From: Alphaproteobacteria bacterium
Lineage (GTDB): Bacteria > Pseudomonadota > Alphaproteobacteria > GCA-2746255
Assembly: GCA_021296325.1 (NCBI GenBank)
Contig: JAGWAR010000012.1
Coordinates: forward strand, 1-41,416
Reading direction: 5' to 3'
Length of the DNA: 41,416 nt
The translations under genes were made by a program, and so were the position numbers. Positions 24,455 through 32,581 of the stretch are shown piece by piece. How positions within the stretch are numbered: the stretch's first letter is position 1; the number at the start of each line of letters is the position of its first letter. Below the pieces are notes generated by a model. The model was not told where the DNA came from and did not search any database. It was given only the letters and a program-made list of their open reading frames with translations.

Positions 24455-25488
24455 GACGATTCCTCTTCAAACAACGTGCCGATTTCAAAAAAATTGTTCA
24501 CTTTCTTTTCCAGGTCGTACGCCACCCAGGCCGTGCCGGGATTTTCCATGGCCAACAGGATGTTGTGGATATCCCCCGCCGTCCGGTGCGCGGCCAGGGC
24601 CCGCGCCGCCGCCATGCCACCGGCGAGCAGACCGTGTTTCGAGGCCCATGCGACCATGGGGTTCACGAGTTCCGAGGAAGCCCGCCCAGCATCGAACAGG
24701 CCGAGATAGACCGCGTGGCGGGCGAGTTTAAAGATCGCGTGGGCCGCCGAAACCGCCAGGCTGTCGATGCAGATGTCCTCGAGGTCGAGGATAGCGGGCC
24801 CGGCGGGTCCGATGACAAGATTCGCGTGCTGCAGGTCGCAATGCACGACGGCGTCGGCCTTGGGGTGCACGCCTTGTGCCTCGGCCAGCAGGGCATCGAA
24901 ACGGGCCTGCTTACCCCGGACCGTTGCACGGGTCGGCGCGGAAAGATGTGTCGTGCCGATTGCCTCGAAGCGTTCCCTTAAATCGCCCCATGCGTCGGGC
25001 TCGCGGGCGATTGTCGGCAGGTCGGAAAAGGCGCTGGCATAGTTTTTCTGCCAGCGTTGCAGCGCGATCAGGAATCGCAGAGCGGCCGTGATCGCTTCCG
25101 CAACCGTTACACCGGGGGCGGTAAAAAGGGGGCCCGCGATATGGGGATAGGCCATCCAGGCCTCTTCGTCCGCGCGATGGACGAAGGCCCCGTCCTCGCA
25201 ACGCATCGGGTGGATCGTTTCGACATCACGAAGTTCGCTCACGATGCGGCATTGGGTTTCAACCGCCTTCGTGTGACCGGCATCGAAGGTGCGGAGGACG
25301 AAGCGATCCTGGGCGCCCTTGATGAGGTAAAGCGCGCTCAGCCGATTGTGTTTTTTGATCCGGCTTGCCTTTTCCGCATCCCCGATGCCGAAGGCGGCAA
25401 TCGCCTTTTCAAGGCGTGCGTCGATGGCAACCGGAACGGCTTCAAAACCTTCGTTGGTTTCGATTCTAAAGAAAGGGTCTGCAATCAC
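24439..25488 (-). CDS. Aminoglycoside phosphotransferase-like small-molecule kinase
   Basis: About 349 residues with intact kinase motifs: catalytic loop VVHCDLQHANLVIG (H, D and N all present) and metal site ILDLEDI. The N-terminal lobe includes RFVLRTFDAGHTKAVETQCRIVSEL. The family phosphorylates small molecules such as sugars and choline. The start is uncertain. I chose the GTG at 25488, 8 nt after the stop of the exonuclease gene; the only in-frame ATG (25560) would overlap that gene by 64 bp. Its position directly before the NeuB-like gene suggests it makes a phosphorylated sugar substrate. Confidence 0.78.
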   Translation of the reverse strand: MIADPFFRIETNEGFEAVPVAIDARLEKAIAAFGIGDAEKASRIKKHNRLSALYLIKGAQDRFVLRTFDAGHTKAVETQCRIVSELRDVETIHPMRCEDGAFVHRADEEAWMAYPHIAGPLFTAPGVTVAEAITAALRFLIALQRWQKNYASAFSDLPTIAREPDAWGDLRERFEAIGTTHLSAPTRATVRGKQARFDALLAEAQGVHPKADAVVHCDLQHANLVIGPAGPAILDLEDICIDSLAVSAAHAIFKLARHAVYLGLFDAGRASSELVNPMVAWASKHGLLAGGMAAARALAAHRTAGDIHNILLAMENPGTAWVAYDLEKKVNNFFEIGTLFEEESSCRKQ

Positions 25489-25496
25489 GGCGGTTT

Positions 25497-26078
25497 CTAT
25501 GACGAAAGACTCTTCATCAACGCAGCCCCGGCCGGCGTTTGCACGAGTTTCAGGAAACATGCCCGCACCACCCGGGCATCCCCCAGCGCGTGATGGGCCG
25601 GCATGTCTTCCGTCCTTCCTGCAAAGGCGGCACGGTCCGCCGGTGGCGCGATTTCTGCCGCCCGGAACAGCGTGTTGAGATCGATGAAGGCGTGGTGGCC
25701 AAGATATTCGGGCAGGTCGTGGCGGGCGTGGAATTGCACCGCCCCCTCGCGTCCGTGTTTGAACAATTCCAGAAACAGCACGAGATCCTGGGCCAGGCCC
25801 GCCGAGACGACGAACAACCGGTCGTTGCCTGCGTAATCGTCGAGGAACATTCGCATGCGGCGGTAGCCTTCCGGCGAAGACACGGTTTCTTCCTCGTTAA
25901 TCTGGTTGAGCACGTTTTTGCGAAGCCAGTCCGTTACCTGGGCGCGGTCGTAGTCGTTGAAGGCGAGGCAAAGCTCATCCCCCGCCAGCGTGACCAGCCC
26001 GATCGAGACCAGCGTGGTCGCGGCGTGCTCGCCGGTAAATTCGGTGTCCAGAAAAACGATTTTCGGGTCGTTCGGCAT
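25497..26078 (-). CDS. DEDDh-type 3'-5' exonuclease-like protein
   Basis: A 193-residue RNase H-fold exonuclease. The four acidic positions and histidine are visible: FLDTEFTG (D and E), AGLAQDLVLF (D) and HHALGDARVV (H-x4-D). Such proteins trim DNA or RNA 3' ends. It is an odd member of a sugar operon, lying between a PIG-L deacetylase and a kinase gene with small gaps, and in the same transcript. It could be a passenger gene or have a role in RNA turnover of this long transcript; nothing in the sequence settles this. Confidence 0.83.
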   Translation of the reverse strand: MPNDPKIVFLDTEFTGEHAATTLVSIGLVTLAGDELCLAFNDYDRAQVTDWLRKNVLNQINEEETVSSPEGYRRMRMFLDDYAGNDRLFVVSAGLAQDLVLFLELFKHGREGAVQFHARHDLPEYLGHHAFIDLNTLFRAAEIAPPADRAAFAGRTEDMPAHHALGDARVVRACFLKLVQTPAGAALMKSLSS

Positions 26079-26090
26079 CGGGAAAGGGGA

Positions 26091-26774
26091 TCAGGCCCAA
26101 ATGTTTCGTAACGTTATGAAGGCTTCGGCACGGTGCCGGCCGATTTGCGCGCCCCGCGTCGTAGCCAACGCCTCGACGGCCTCGAATGAACGGGCGTGAG
26201 GGAAGGGGCGCATTTCCATCTCGTAGGCGGCAAGGGCGTCGAGTTTTTGTTGCAGGTGGGCGGTAACGTCCACGTAATGGCTGGGAAGGAATGGCGGCGG
26301 CGTGCCGGCCGTCGAATATTCCGTGCTCGACAAGGTTTCACCGGCATAGATTGCCTGAACCGGGCTGCCGGGAAGCGGGCGCGCCGCCGTCAGCACGGCC
26401 TGATGCACGATGCGATGGTCCTTGTTCAGATCCCCGCCGTGATGGGTGTAGACGATCTGCGGCTTGGTTTTTTCAAGGATGCGTTCGACCGTCTTGACGA
26501 CGTCGAGGAGGGGCATCGCGTCAAGCTTTTGGTCCGGCAGGCTGCCGAAATCAACGGAAGCGGCCCCCAGGACGGAAGCGGCCTTGCGGGCCGCCGATTG
26601 CAGCAATTCCCGGCCATCGGCGACGTTTTCCCCACCGTCCCGGGCGGTCATACCCTCGGCAACGATAAAGATGTGCACCTTGTCGCCATTGCGGGCGTGC
26701 CTGGCGATGGTGGCTCCACACATGAGCACCTCATCGTCCGGATGCGATGCTACGACCAATACGATCTGGCTAAT
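26091..26774 (-). CDS. PIG-L family deacetylase, apparent ATT start
   Basis: A zinc-dependent N-acetylglucosaminyl deacetylase-like protein (about 227 residues) with the metal motif ASHPDDE at the N-terminus and THHGGDLNKDHR in the middle. The first ATG/GTG/TTG in frame is a TTG at 26759, which would remove most of the first beta strand before HPDDE and has no ribosome site nearby. An ATT at 26774 lies 8 nt after a perfect AAGGAG and gives MSQIVLVVASHPDDE, the expected N-terminus. The upstream epimerase gene ends at 26787 in the same frame. It probably deacetylates an N-acetyl sugar of the glycan. Confidence 0.82.
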   Translation of the reverse strand: MSQIVLVVASHPDDEVLMCGATIARHARNGDKVHIFIVAEGMTARDGGENVADGRELLQSAARKAASVLGAASVDFGSLPDQKLDAMPLLDVVKTVERILEKTKPQIVYTHHGGDLNKDHRIVHQAVLTAARPLPGSPVQAIYAGETLSSTEYSTAGTPPPFLPSHYVDVTAHLQQKLDALAAYEMEMRPFPHARSFEAVEALATTRGAQIGRHRAEAFITLRNIWA

Positions 26775-26786
26775 GGTGTGTACTCC

Positions 26787-27668
26787 TTATGGTGAAGGCG
26801 TCGCCTTGTCGGGTAGCGACCCATCCCCGACGGCCTCACGGCTAACGCCGAGGCCGGAGCGACTTTGGAAATCCAAGCAGGCAATACATACATCCCCCCG
26901 GACCACCTGCCCCGCGCGCTCGACGTTCATGGCGAAGACCGGCCCCTCGGCCATTTGCGGCGCAGGCCGGCGGAACCGCCCGGCCAGTTCGCCCACCGCC
27001 AGGTGAACGGCCTGGCGGTCGGGATAGCCGGCGTTGATGACAAGCGGGGTTTCCTCCCGCCGTTCGCCGGCGCGGATGCAGAGATCCGCCGCGTCTTCGA
27101 CGTGGAAGGCGCCCCAAAGCGGTGGCGTGGCGGGAAGCCGTGGCGTCTTTCCCTCGAAGAAGGCCCGGGTGGTGTTGTAGAGCAGACCTTCCCGGCGCGG
27201 CGGTCCGAACAGGCCAGGAAAGCGCAGGATGGAAGTCCGTTGCGGGCTTTTCTCCAGCAGCAATTCGGCACGCCGCTTGCCACCGCCATAGCCGCCGGCG
27301 GGTGGCGGTGCGTCCTCTTCGGCCACCGGCATGGAAAGGCTTGCGTCATAGACCGTCATCGAAGAGGCAAAAACGATGTGCTTTGCGTTGGAGGCAATCA
27401 AATGCCTCACCATTGCGAGGTTGCGTTCACCGATCGCATCGTCGGCATATTCTTCCGCCGATTGCGGCACGACGGCCGCGCAATGGATGATCGTGTCCGC
27501 CTGAACGTCGTCTACGAGCGCCGCGACCGCTTCGGGGATGCACAGATCGCATGGCCGTTCGCCTCCCTTCCGACTTACGCCGATGACGGGCTTCTTTCGG
27601 GCGCTCAGAAGCTCGACGATTCGCGAACCCAGATAACCCGTGCTACCGGTGACAAGAATGGGTGCGAT
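26787..27668 (-). CDS. NAD-dependent epimerase/dehydratase, non-canonical start
   Basis: A short-chain-type sugar nucleotide epimerase or reductase of about 293 residues. The NAD site ILVTGSTGYLGSRIVELL and the strand IIHCAAVVPQS are followed by HIVFASSMTVYD and Y-GGGKR in place of the usual Y-x3-K. The nearest ATG/GTG/TTG in frame is the GTG at 27470, which would delete the whole NAD site. Upstream of it only ATT (27659) and ATC (27668) are plausible before an in-frame TGA near 27734. ATC gives MAPILVTGSTGYLG, the usual spacing. The gene follows neuB/pseI after 4 bp, so re-initiation after that stop could drive it. Confidence 0.78.
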   Translation of the reverse strand: MAPILVTGSTGYLGSRIVELLSARKKPVIGVSRKGGERPCDLCIPEAVAALVDDVQADTIIHCAAVVPQSAEEYADDAIGERNLAMVRHLIASNAKHIVFASSMTVYDASLSMPVAEEDAPPPAGGYGGGKRRAELLLEKSPQRTSILRFPGLFGPPRREGLLYNTTRAFFEGKTPRLPATPPLWGAFHVEDAADLCIRAGERREETPLVINAGYPDRQAVHLAVGELAGRFRRPAPQMAEGPVFAMNVERAGQVVRGDVCIACLDFQSRSGLGVSREAVGDGSLPDKATPSP

Positions 27669-27672
27669 GGGC

Positions 27673-28713
27673 CTACACCATGTCCCAGGTGATCCACTGG
27701 TCGGCCTTGATATCGACCTTGGCGACGCAGCCGATCACCTTTTCGGCTTCGTGGGGTGGAATGCCGTAACCGGGCCGCTTCACCGTCAGCATGTCTTTTG
27801 CAATGCTCTCGCCCGCGGCGATGTCCCGGCTGGCGTGCAGGCTGCGCCGGCCCTTTTCATACATCTCGCGTTCCTCGTCGCGCGGACCGGCCTTGATGCC
27901 GTCACCGATGGCGGCCTCCACTTCCCGGACGCGGTGGACCATATCGGCCAGTTCGTCGGGGTGGATGGCGAAGGGGTGGTCCGGGCCCGGCTGGTTGCGG
28001 TCCAGGGTGAAATGCTTTTCGACCAGGCAGGCGCCGCGGGTTACCGCGGCGATGGTTATGTGATCGCCGCGCGTGTGATCGGAATAGCCGACCAGGCAGT
28101 CAAAGGCGTCACGCAGGGTTTCCATGGCGCGCAAATTCGTAAGCTCCGCCGGTGCGGGGTAGAGGGACGTGCATTGAAGCAGCACGATTTGATCGTTCTT
28201 CGCGGCTTTGCACGCCTCGACCCCGCGGCGGACGTCGTCCATGTCGGCCATGCCGGTGGAAAGGATCACCGGTTTTCCGGTCGTTGCCATGCGATTGATC
28301 AGGCCCGTATCGGGCAGGTCGAAGGAGGCTACCTTGTAGGCGGGGGCGCCCAGGCGTTCGAGTTCCGCGATGGCCTCTGCATCGCAAGGGGAGGAAAAGA
28401 ATTCGATGCCGCAGGTCTCGGCGTGTTGCTTGAGCGGCGCGTGCCAGTCGCGGTTCAGTTCGAGGGACTTGATCAGCGAAAACGTGTCCTGGCTTTCCAG
28501 ATAGCTGAAACCCGGCGTCTTGCGAGAATAGTGCTCGGCGGCCCGGAACGTCTGGAACTTGACGGCGTCGGCACCCGCCTTGGCGGCGGCGTCGATCAGG
28601 CGCCGCGCCATGTCGAAGTCCTGGTTATGGTTGGACCCCACTTCGGCCACGATAAAGCAGGGCGCGCCGTCGCCAACAGCCCGGTTGCCGACTTGTATGT
28701 GTTTTGCGGTCAC
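27673..28713 (-). CDS. Pseudaminic acid/N-acetylneuraminate synthase (PseI/NeuB)
   Basis: A 346-residue synthase that condenses PEP with a 6-carbon N-acetylated sugar to make a 9-carbon nonulosonate. Visible hallmarks are CFIVAEVGSNHNQDFDMARRLI, AVKFQT, the Mn ligands in VGYSDHTRGD and VEKHFTLDRNQPGPDH, and a C-terminal SAF domain (RRSLHASRDIAAGESIAKDML). I chose the GTG at 28713 (VTAKHIQVGN); the open frame to 28947 lies inside the upstream gene. With PseB, PseC, PseF-like and PseH/G genes in the same operon, PseI is the likely assignment, though sialic or legionaminic forms cannot be excluded from the sequence alone. Confidence 0.88.
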   Translation of the reverse strand: MTAKHIQVGNRAVGDGAPCFIVAEVGSNHNQDFDMARRLIDAAAKAGADAVKFQTFRAAEHYSRKTPGFSYLESQDTFSLIKSLELNRDWHAPLKQHAETCGIEFFSSPCDAEAIAELERLGAPAYKVASFDLPDTGLINRMATTGKPVILSTGMADMDDVRRGVEACKAAKNDQIVLLQCTSLYPAPAELTNLRAMETLRDAFDCLVGYSDHTRGDHITIAAVTRGACLVEKHFTLDRNQPGPDHPFAIHPDELADMVHRVREVEAAIGDGIKAGPRDEEREMYEKGRRSLHASRDIAAGESIAKDMLTVKRPGYGIPPHEAEKVIGCVAKVDIKADQWITWDMV

Positions 28714-28721
28714 GTTTCGTC

Positions 28722-29438
28722 TCAGAAGTGAATCTTGCGAAGCGCCATCGAAGGCTGGCGGGCGTTTTGCACGTGGACCATTTCGTAATCGCCGCCGTGC
28801 GATTTCATGAACGCGTTTGCGGCAACGCTTTCCCCGGGCCAGCGGGCATCGTTCCATTCGTCGAACACGAACAGGCCACCCTTGGACAGGCGTTCGTGCA
28901 ACGATTCCAGAATAATCTCGGTCGGTTCGAACACATCCGTATCGCAATAGACAAGGGAAAAGGTAAGCGCCGGATTGTCCTTCAGAAGGGGGTGCAGGGT
29001 GTCCTGAATCAGTCCCTTGTGGATGTCGACGTCGTCCTGAAGCTGGTAAAGCTCGATCATCTTGATCAGCTCTTCATAGCTTCCGGCATATTTTCCCTTG
29101 GCTTGGTCGGCCTTGCCGTCCTCGTCGGAGAACGTCGTCAGACCTTCAAAACTGTCGAAACAATGGACAATTTTCGAACCCATGGGGTCGTAAATCTTGA
29201 GCAGCTTCGTCATGAACAGGAAGTTGCTGCCGCGCCAGGAGCCGAATTCGGCAACATGCCCCGGAACTTCCAGGGTCGAGCGCAGCAATTCCCAGATCGC
29301 CATGTAGCGGGCAAGATTGGAAACGCCCACATACAAGGGCCAGTGGTCGATCGCAGACCATAGTTCACGTTCGCCGGTCTTTTCGGAATAGGCCCGGCGT
29401 TGTTCCAGGTAATGTTTGTCTTCGTTTGCAAATTTCAT
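28722..29438 (-). CDS. TylF-like (macrocin O-methyltransferase) family methyltransferase
   Basis: A 238-residue protein with a SAM site HVAEFGSWRGSNFLFMTKLL, the acidic VHCFDSFEG, and the metal-site-like region LVYCDTDVFEPTEIILESL ... FVFDEWND, as in TylF/macrocin-type methyltransferases that modify sugar hydroxyls. The ATG at 29438 overlaps the upstream ATP-grasp gene by ATGA; the long frame to 29660 lies inside that gene. It probably O-methylates the glycan or its nonulosonate. Confidence 0.82.
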   Translation of the reverse strand: MKFANEDKHYLEQRRAYSEKTGERELWSAIDHWPLYVGVSNLARYMAIWELLRSTLEVPGHVAEFGSWRGSNFLFMTKLLKIYDPMGSKIVHCFDSFEGLTTFSDEDGKADQAKGKYAGSYEELIKMIELYQLQDDVDIHKGLIQDTLHPLLKDNPALTFSLVYCDTDVFEPTEIILESLHERLSKGGLFVFDEWNDARWPGESVAANAFMKSHGGDYEMVHVQNARQPSMALRKIHF

Positions 29439-30364
29439 GATTGAAATTTCTCGGACTGGATGTGATTGGCCCAGAAACGTCGCAACGTCGTGCCGGCCTG
29501 GCCGGTCGCCATCGTGGCAGGGGGCTCGTTCTGGAGGTAAACGGCAATGGGATCGACCCCAGCGGCCAGCCCCAGGCAGAAGGTGGTGGAAACCCGCGGA
29601 TTGATTTCGAAAGGAATGACCCGTCCCGCTTTGTCGTGCACCAGCTGGATATTGTAACACCCTCGTGCCGGCAGCGCCGCGTGAATGCGCCGGCAGGTCT
29701 CCACGACGGCGCCGTTGTCGACAATTTCGGCGCGAAGGGTGATGCCCCGTTTGACCTCGACCTTGACCGGCACCACCGCGTGAAGGCGCGCCCGTTGATC
29801 TGCCGCCATCAGGACGGTGTATTCCTGGCCGGTCAGCAATTCCTGCAGCACGACGCTTTCCGCCGCATAGCCCGTAAGTTTGAGATAGGCCGCAACCTGG
29901 GATGCGTCGTCCAGCACGCGCACCTCGCGCGAGCCCCGGCCGTCGCGGGGCTTGGCGATGCAGGGAAAGGCGGACCAGCGTTCACCCGCCGCGACGGTTT
30001 GCGGTGCGTCGAGCCCTTTCGCCGCCAGGGCGCGGACGGATTCAAGCTTGTCCAGCATGACCGAAACGTAAGCAGGCTCGGGCAGCAGGACGGGGACGTC
30101 CTCGCGGGCGGCAAGGTGCGGCAATTCCTCGTCCACGCCCGGCACCAGCAGGTCGACGCCAAGGCGCTGGCACAGCGCGACGAGCGTCTCGCCGAAGCTC
30201 GGCGCCGCGGCCAGCGGAATTGCATGGCGGCGTTCGGCCGGAATGGCCGGATCGATGGCGGCCGGGTCGGCGTCGGCGAAATGGAGGTCGTAACGCTCGC
30301 CAAGCAGCCGGAAGATCGCCTCGTTCCCAGCACCGCCGCCGCCTGTGAAAAGCAAGGTGTTCAT
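29435..30364 (-). CDS. ATP-grasp carboxylate-amine ligase
   Basis: A 309-residue ATP-grasp protein with a glycine-rich N-terminal nucleotide fold (LLFTGGGGAGNEAIFRLL), the ATP-binding FPCIAKPRDGRGSREV, hinge VVLQELLTGQEYTVLMA and the metal end VIPFEINPRVSTTF. It resembles carbamoyl-phosphate-synthase-type and PylC-like ligases. In a nonulosonate operon, such an enzyme could add an amino acid to an amino group of the sugar. It overlaps the genes on either side by ATGA. The substrate is inferred from context only. Confidence 0.84.
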   Translation of the reverse strand: MNTLLFTGGGGAGNEAIFRLLGERYDLHFADADPAAIDPAIPAERRHAIPLAAAPSFGETLVALCQRLGVDLLVPGVDEELPHLAAREDVPVLLPEPAYVSVMLDKLESVRALAAKGLDAPQTVAAGERWSAFPCIAKPRDGRGSREVRVLDDASQVAAYLKLTGYAAESVVLQELLTGQEYTVLMAADQRARLHAVVPVKVEVKRGITLRAEIVDNGAVVETCRRIHAALPARGCYNIQLVHDKAGRVIPFEINPRVSTTFCLGLAAGVDPIAVYLQNEPPATMATGQAGTTLRRFWANHIQSEKFQS

Positions 30365-31827
30365 GACCGGGTCTCTTGTCGTGCGGACGCGGCGTCATGG
30401 TTTGCCAGGCCGTTGATGGCGTCGGCAATGCGGGCGGCGCCCTCGCCATCGATCAGGGTTTTTCCTTTTTGGGCAAGGCGCTGGCGAAGATCAGTGTCAT
30501 CAAGCAGGCGCCGAATTGCCGTTTCAAGCCGTTTCCGCCATTCGCCGGTTTTTGCCTGACCCGCGGAGAGGATACCTTCCGCCTCGGTCAGGGCGGCAAG
30601 GTTCACCCGCTGGTTTTCGGCGAGGGAAAAAGCAACGGTCGGCACTGCGCAGTAGAGAAGCTCCATCAGGGTCTGGCCTGCGGCGCTGATTGCAATGTCG
30701 GCGCCGGCTAGCAGGTCCGGCATGTGCGAAGGCGCGTGGTGGCAGGCAATGGCATCGTGCCGCGGTGTCCTTGCCGCCGGCGCCAGCGGGCCGGTTACGT
30801 AGTCGACCCGCAGGCCGGTATAGGCCGGGCAGATGTTTTTCTCCAGCAGGGCGAGCAGGGTTTCCGAAATTTCCAGAGGGTCGCCGCCGCCGATGGTGAC
30901 AAGCAGTTGCTTCGGCGATTGTTTCGGATCGCGGCGGGGCCGGGGATGCAAATCCGTACGGATAATCTGGTAGGCCGTTCCTGCAAGCGGCAGTTTCGCG
31001 CCCAGGGCGGCGTAATCGATGGAGTCGGCGGCCGGCGAGCCGTTGATGGCGATATCCACCGGCAACGGCCTGCTGCCGGCGTCGTCGAAGGCGCCAAGCA
31101 GCCAGGTGCGCCCGGCATGTTCCGCAAGCGGCTTCAGGTCCAGTTGGTAATGGTCGACGATCAGCGTCCGGGCGCCTTCCGCCGCTTCCGCCACGGCTTC
31201 TTCTCCATCCGCGATGGAATGCGCGGAAAATCCCTCGGCTTTGGCGAGAGTGCCGATGCCGGTGCCGGGTGCATCGAGGAAAAGCATGTCCCAGCCGCGC
31301 GCCCGCAGGGCCTCCGCCAGCGCCAGGCAGCGTTGCGCGTGGCCCAGGCCGACATGGGGGCCGGCGTTGACCCGAAATACCGCCAGCGGGGTTTCCCCAT
31401 ACGCCGCGTGCACATAAAGCCCGTCTTCCACGCGGGCATATCCGGCTGCCTTGAACGCGGCATGGGAAGCGTCGTTGCCGGCCAGAACCTCGGCCCGCAA
31501 GCGTGCCGCTGGCCGCAAGGCGCGTCCCAAATTCAGGGCCGCCTTGCCGAGTCCCTGACCCTGGCGTTCCGGCGCAATCATGATCGATACCGTAAAGACG
31601 CCGGGCGACTGGCGGTCAAGGCGTAGCGTTCCGACTTTTGTCTCGCCTTCCATCACCATATGAAAAAGGGTGTTGGGGTTGCCAAGGCGGCGTTTCAGCC
31701 AGAGGACGTGCGCGTCCCAGTCGGGTGCCTCGGGATTGTGAAAATGCCGGCGCAGTTTCGGGTCCGACTGCCATGTGAACAGAAGGCGGGCATCGTCCGC
31801 CGTGACGGGGCGAAGCGACACTGTCAT
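30361..31827 (-). CDS. PseH-PseG fusion: acetyltransferase plus UDP-sugar hydrolase
   Basis: A 488-residue bifunctional protein. Residues 1-150 are a GNAT domain (MIAPERQGQGLGKAALNLGRAL is the acetyl-CoA loop), matching PseH. Residues about 150-480 match PseG, with the GT-B-like sugar-nucleotide motif VGLGHAQRCLALAEAL, DHYQLD, LVTIGGGDP and AISAAGQTLMELLYCAVPTVAF. In the pseudaminic pathway PseH acetylates the 4-amine and PseG cleaves off UDP, consecutive steps; fusion would channel the intermediate. The order is reversed with respect to separate genes in Bacillus sps clusters. It overlaps the genes on either side by ATGA. Confidence 0.9.
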   Translation of the reverse strand: MTVSLRPVTADDARLLFTWQSDPKLRRHFHNPEAPDWDAHVLWLKRRLGNPNTLFHMVMEGETKVGTLRLDRQSPGVFTVSIMIAPERQGQGLGKAALNLGRALRPAARLRAEVLAGNDASHAAFKAAGYARVEDGLYVHAAYGETPLAVFRVNAGPHVGLGHAQRCLALAEALRARGWDMLFLDAPGTGIGTLAKAEGFSAHSIADGEEAVAEAAEGARTLIVDHYQLDLKPLAEHAGRTWLLGAFDDAGSRPLPVDIAINGSPAADSIDYAALGAKLPLAGTAYQIIRTDLHPRPRRDPKQSPKQLLVTIGGGDPLEISETLLALLEKNICPAYTGLRVDYVTGPLAPAARTPRHDAIACHHAPSHMPDLLAGADIAISAAGQTLMELLYCAVPTVAFSLAENQRVNLAALTEAEGILSAGQAKTGEWRKRLETAIRRLLDDTDLRQRLAQKGKTLIDGEGAARIADAINGLANHDAASARQETRS

Positions 31828-32570
31828 TGCCCGGTCCCGGAAGAAGATCGGGCGGGCGTCGTTTCCGCCGCATTGATGGCGGCAAGTTTCGAGTCCGCTT
31901 CGACCAGGGCAAGGGGGCCGCGCCAGTTCATGCCGCCTTCCATTTCCATGCGTTCGAAGACCGCCTCCAGAAAAGCAAGATCCCGGGGCGTGTCCAGCGT
32001 CCAGCGGTGTTTCGCCGCGCCGTCGACGGGGCAGGGCAAATTCGCCTTGCGGGTGGCGTCATGGGTGCGGAGGAAGGGGGTCACGTGCTCGCGCTGAAAC
32101 GGGTCTTGTGCCTCGCGGTGGGCGCGATCGAGCCAGGAAAAGGGCATCGCCTCGCAATCGAGACCGTGGGGCCAGGAAGGCGGCATGTTGTTGCAGGCGT
32201 AATCGGCATCCTGTGCCTCGCGCAGTTTCAGCACCCGGGAGCAGATTTCCGGGTCGAGCAGGGGGCAATCGCTGGTCACCCGAAGCACGACGTCGGCCTG
32301 CATGTGCCTTGCCGCGCCGTGATAGCGGGCAAGCACGTCAGCCTCGCTTCCCCGAAAAACGGCAACGCCGATGCGTTTCGCTTCTTCGGCGACGGCATCC
32401 GAATCGGCCGTCTCCGGCACCGCGCAGCAAACGGCGTCGGCGGCTTCGATGGCGAGGCAACGTTCAAGGACATGCCGCAGCACCGTTTTTCCGGCAAGCG
32501 GGCGCAACACCTTTCCCGGCAAGCGGATCGAGGTGTAACGGGCCTGAACGATGACGACCGAGCGACTCAT
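31824..32570 (-). CDS. SpsF/PseF-like cytidylyltransferase
   Basis: A 248-residue nucleotidyltransferase-fold protein with the N-terminal VIVQARYTSIRLPGKVLRPLAG, the middle VLRVTSDCPLLDPEICSRVL and the end KHRWTLDTPRDLAFLEAVF, as in SpsF and PseF proteins that make CMP-pseudaminate. It lies directly upstream of the PseH-PseG fusion, as in Bacillus sps clusters. The normal Ser/Arg of the S-x-R-x-P-G-K loop is present (TSIRLPGK). It differs clearly from the NeuA-type enzyme at 22689. Confidence 0.87.
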   Translation of the reverse strand: MSRSVVIVQARYTSIRLPGKVLRPLAGKTVLRHVLERCLAIEAADAVCCAVPETADSDAVAEEAKRIGVAVFRGSEADVLARYHGAARHMQADVVLRVTSDCPLLDPEICSRVLKLREAQDADYACNNMPPSWPHGLDCEAMPFSWLDRAHREAQDPFQREHVTPFLRTHDATRKANLPCPVDGAAKHRWTLDTPRDLAFLEAVFERMEMEGGMNWRGPLALVEADSKLAAINAAETTPARSSSGTGQ

Positions 32571-32581
32571 GACAGCGTCGG

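Noticed and set aside
24439-25560. ATG start at 25560 for the kinase-fold gene
   Set aside because: It would overlap the exonuclease gene by 64 bp with no ribosome site; the GTG at 25488, 8 nt after that stop, is more plausible but not proven.
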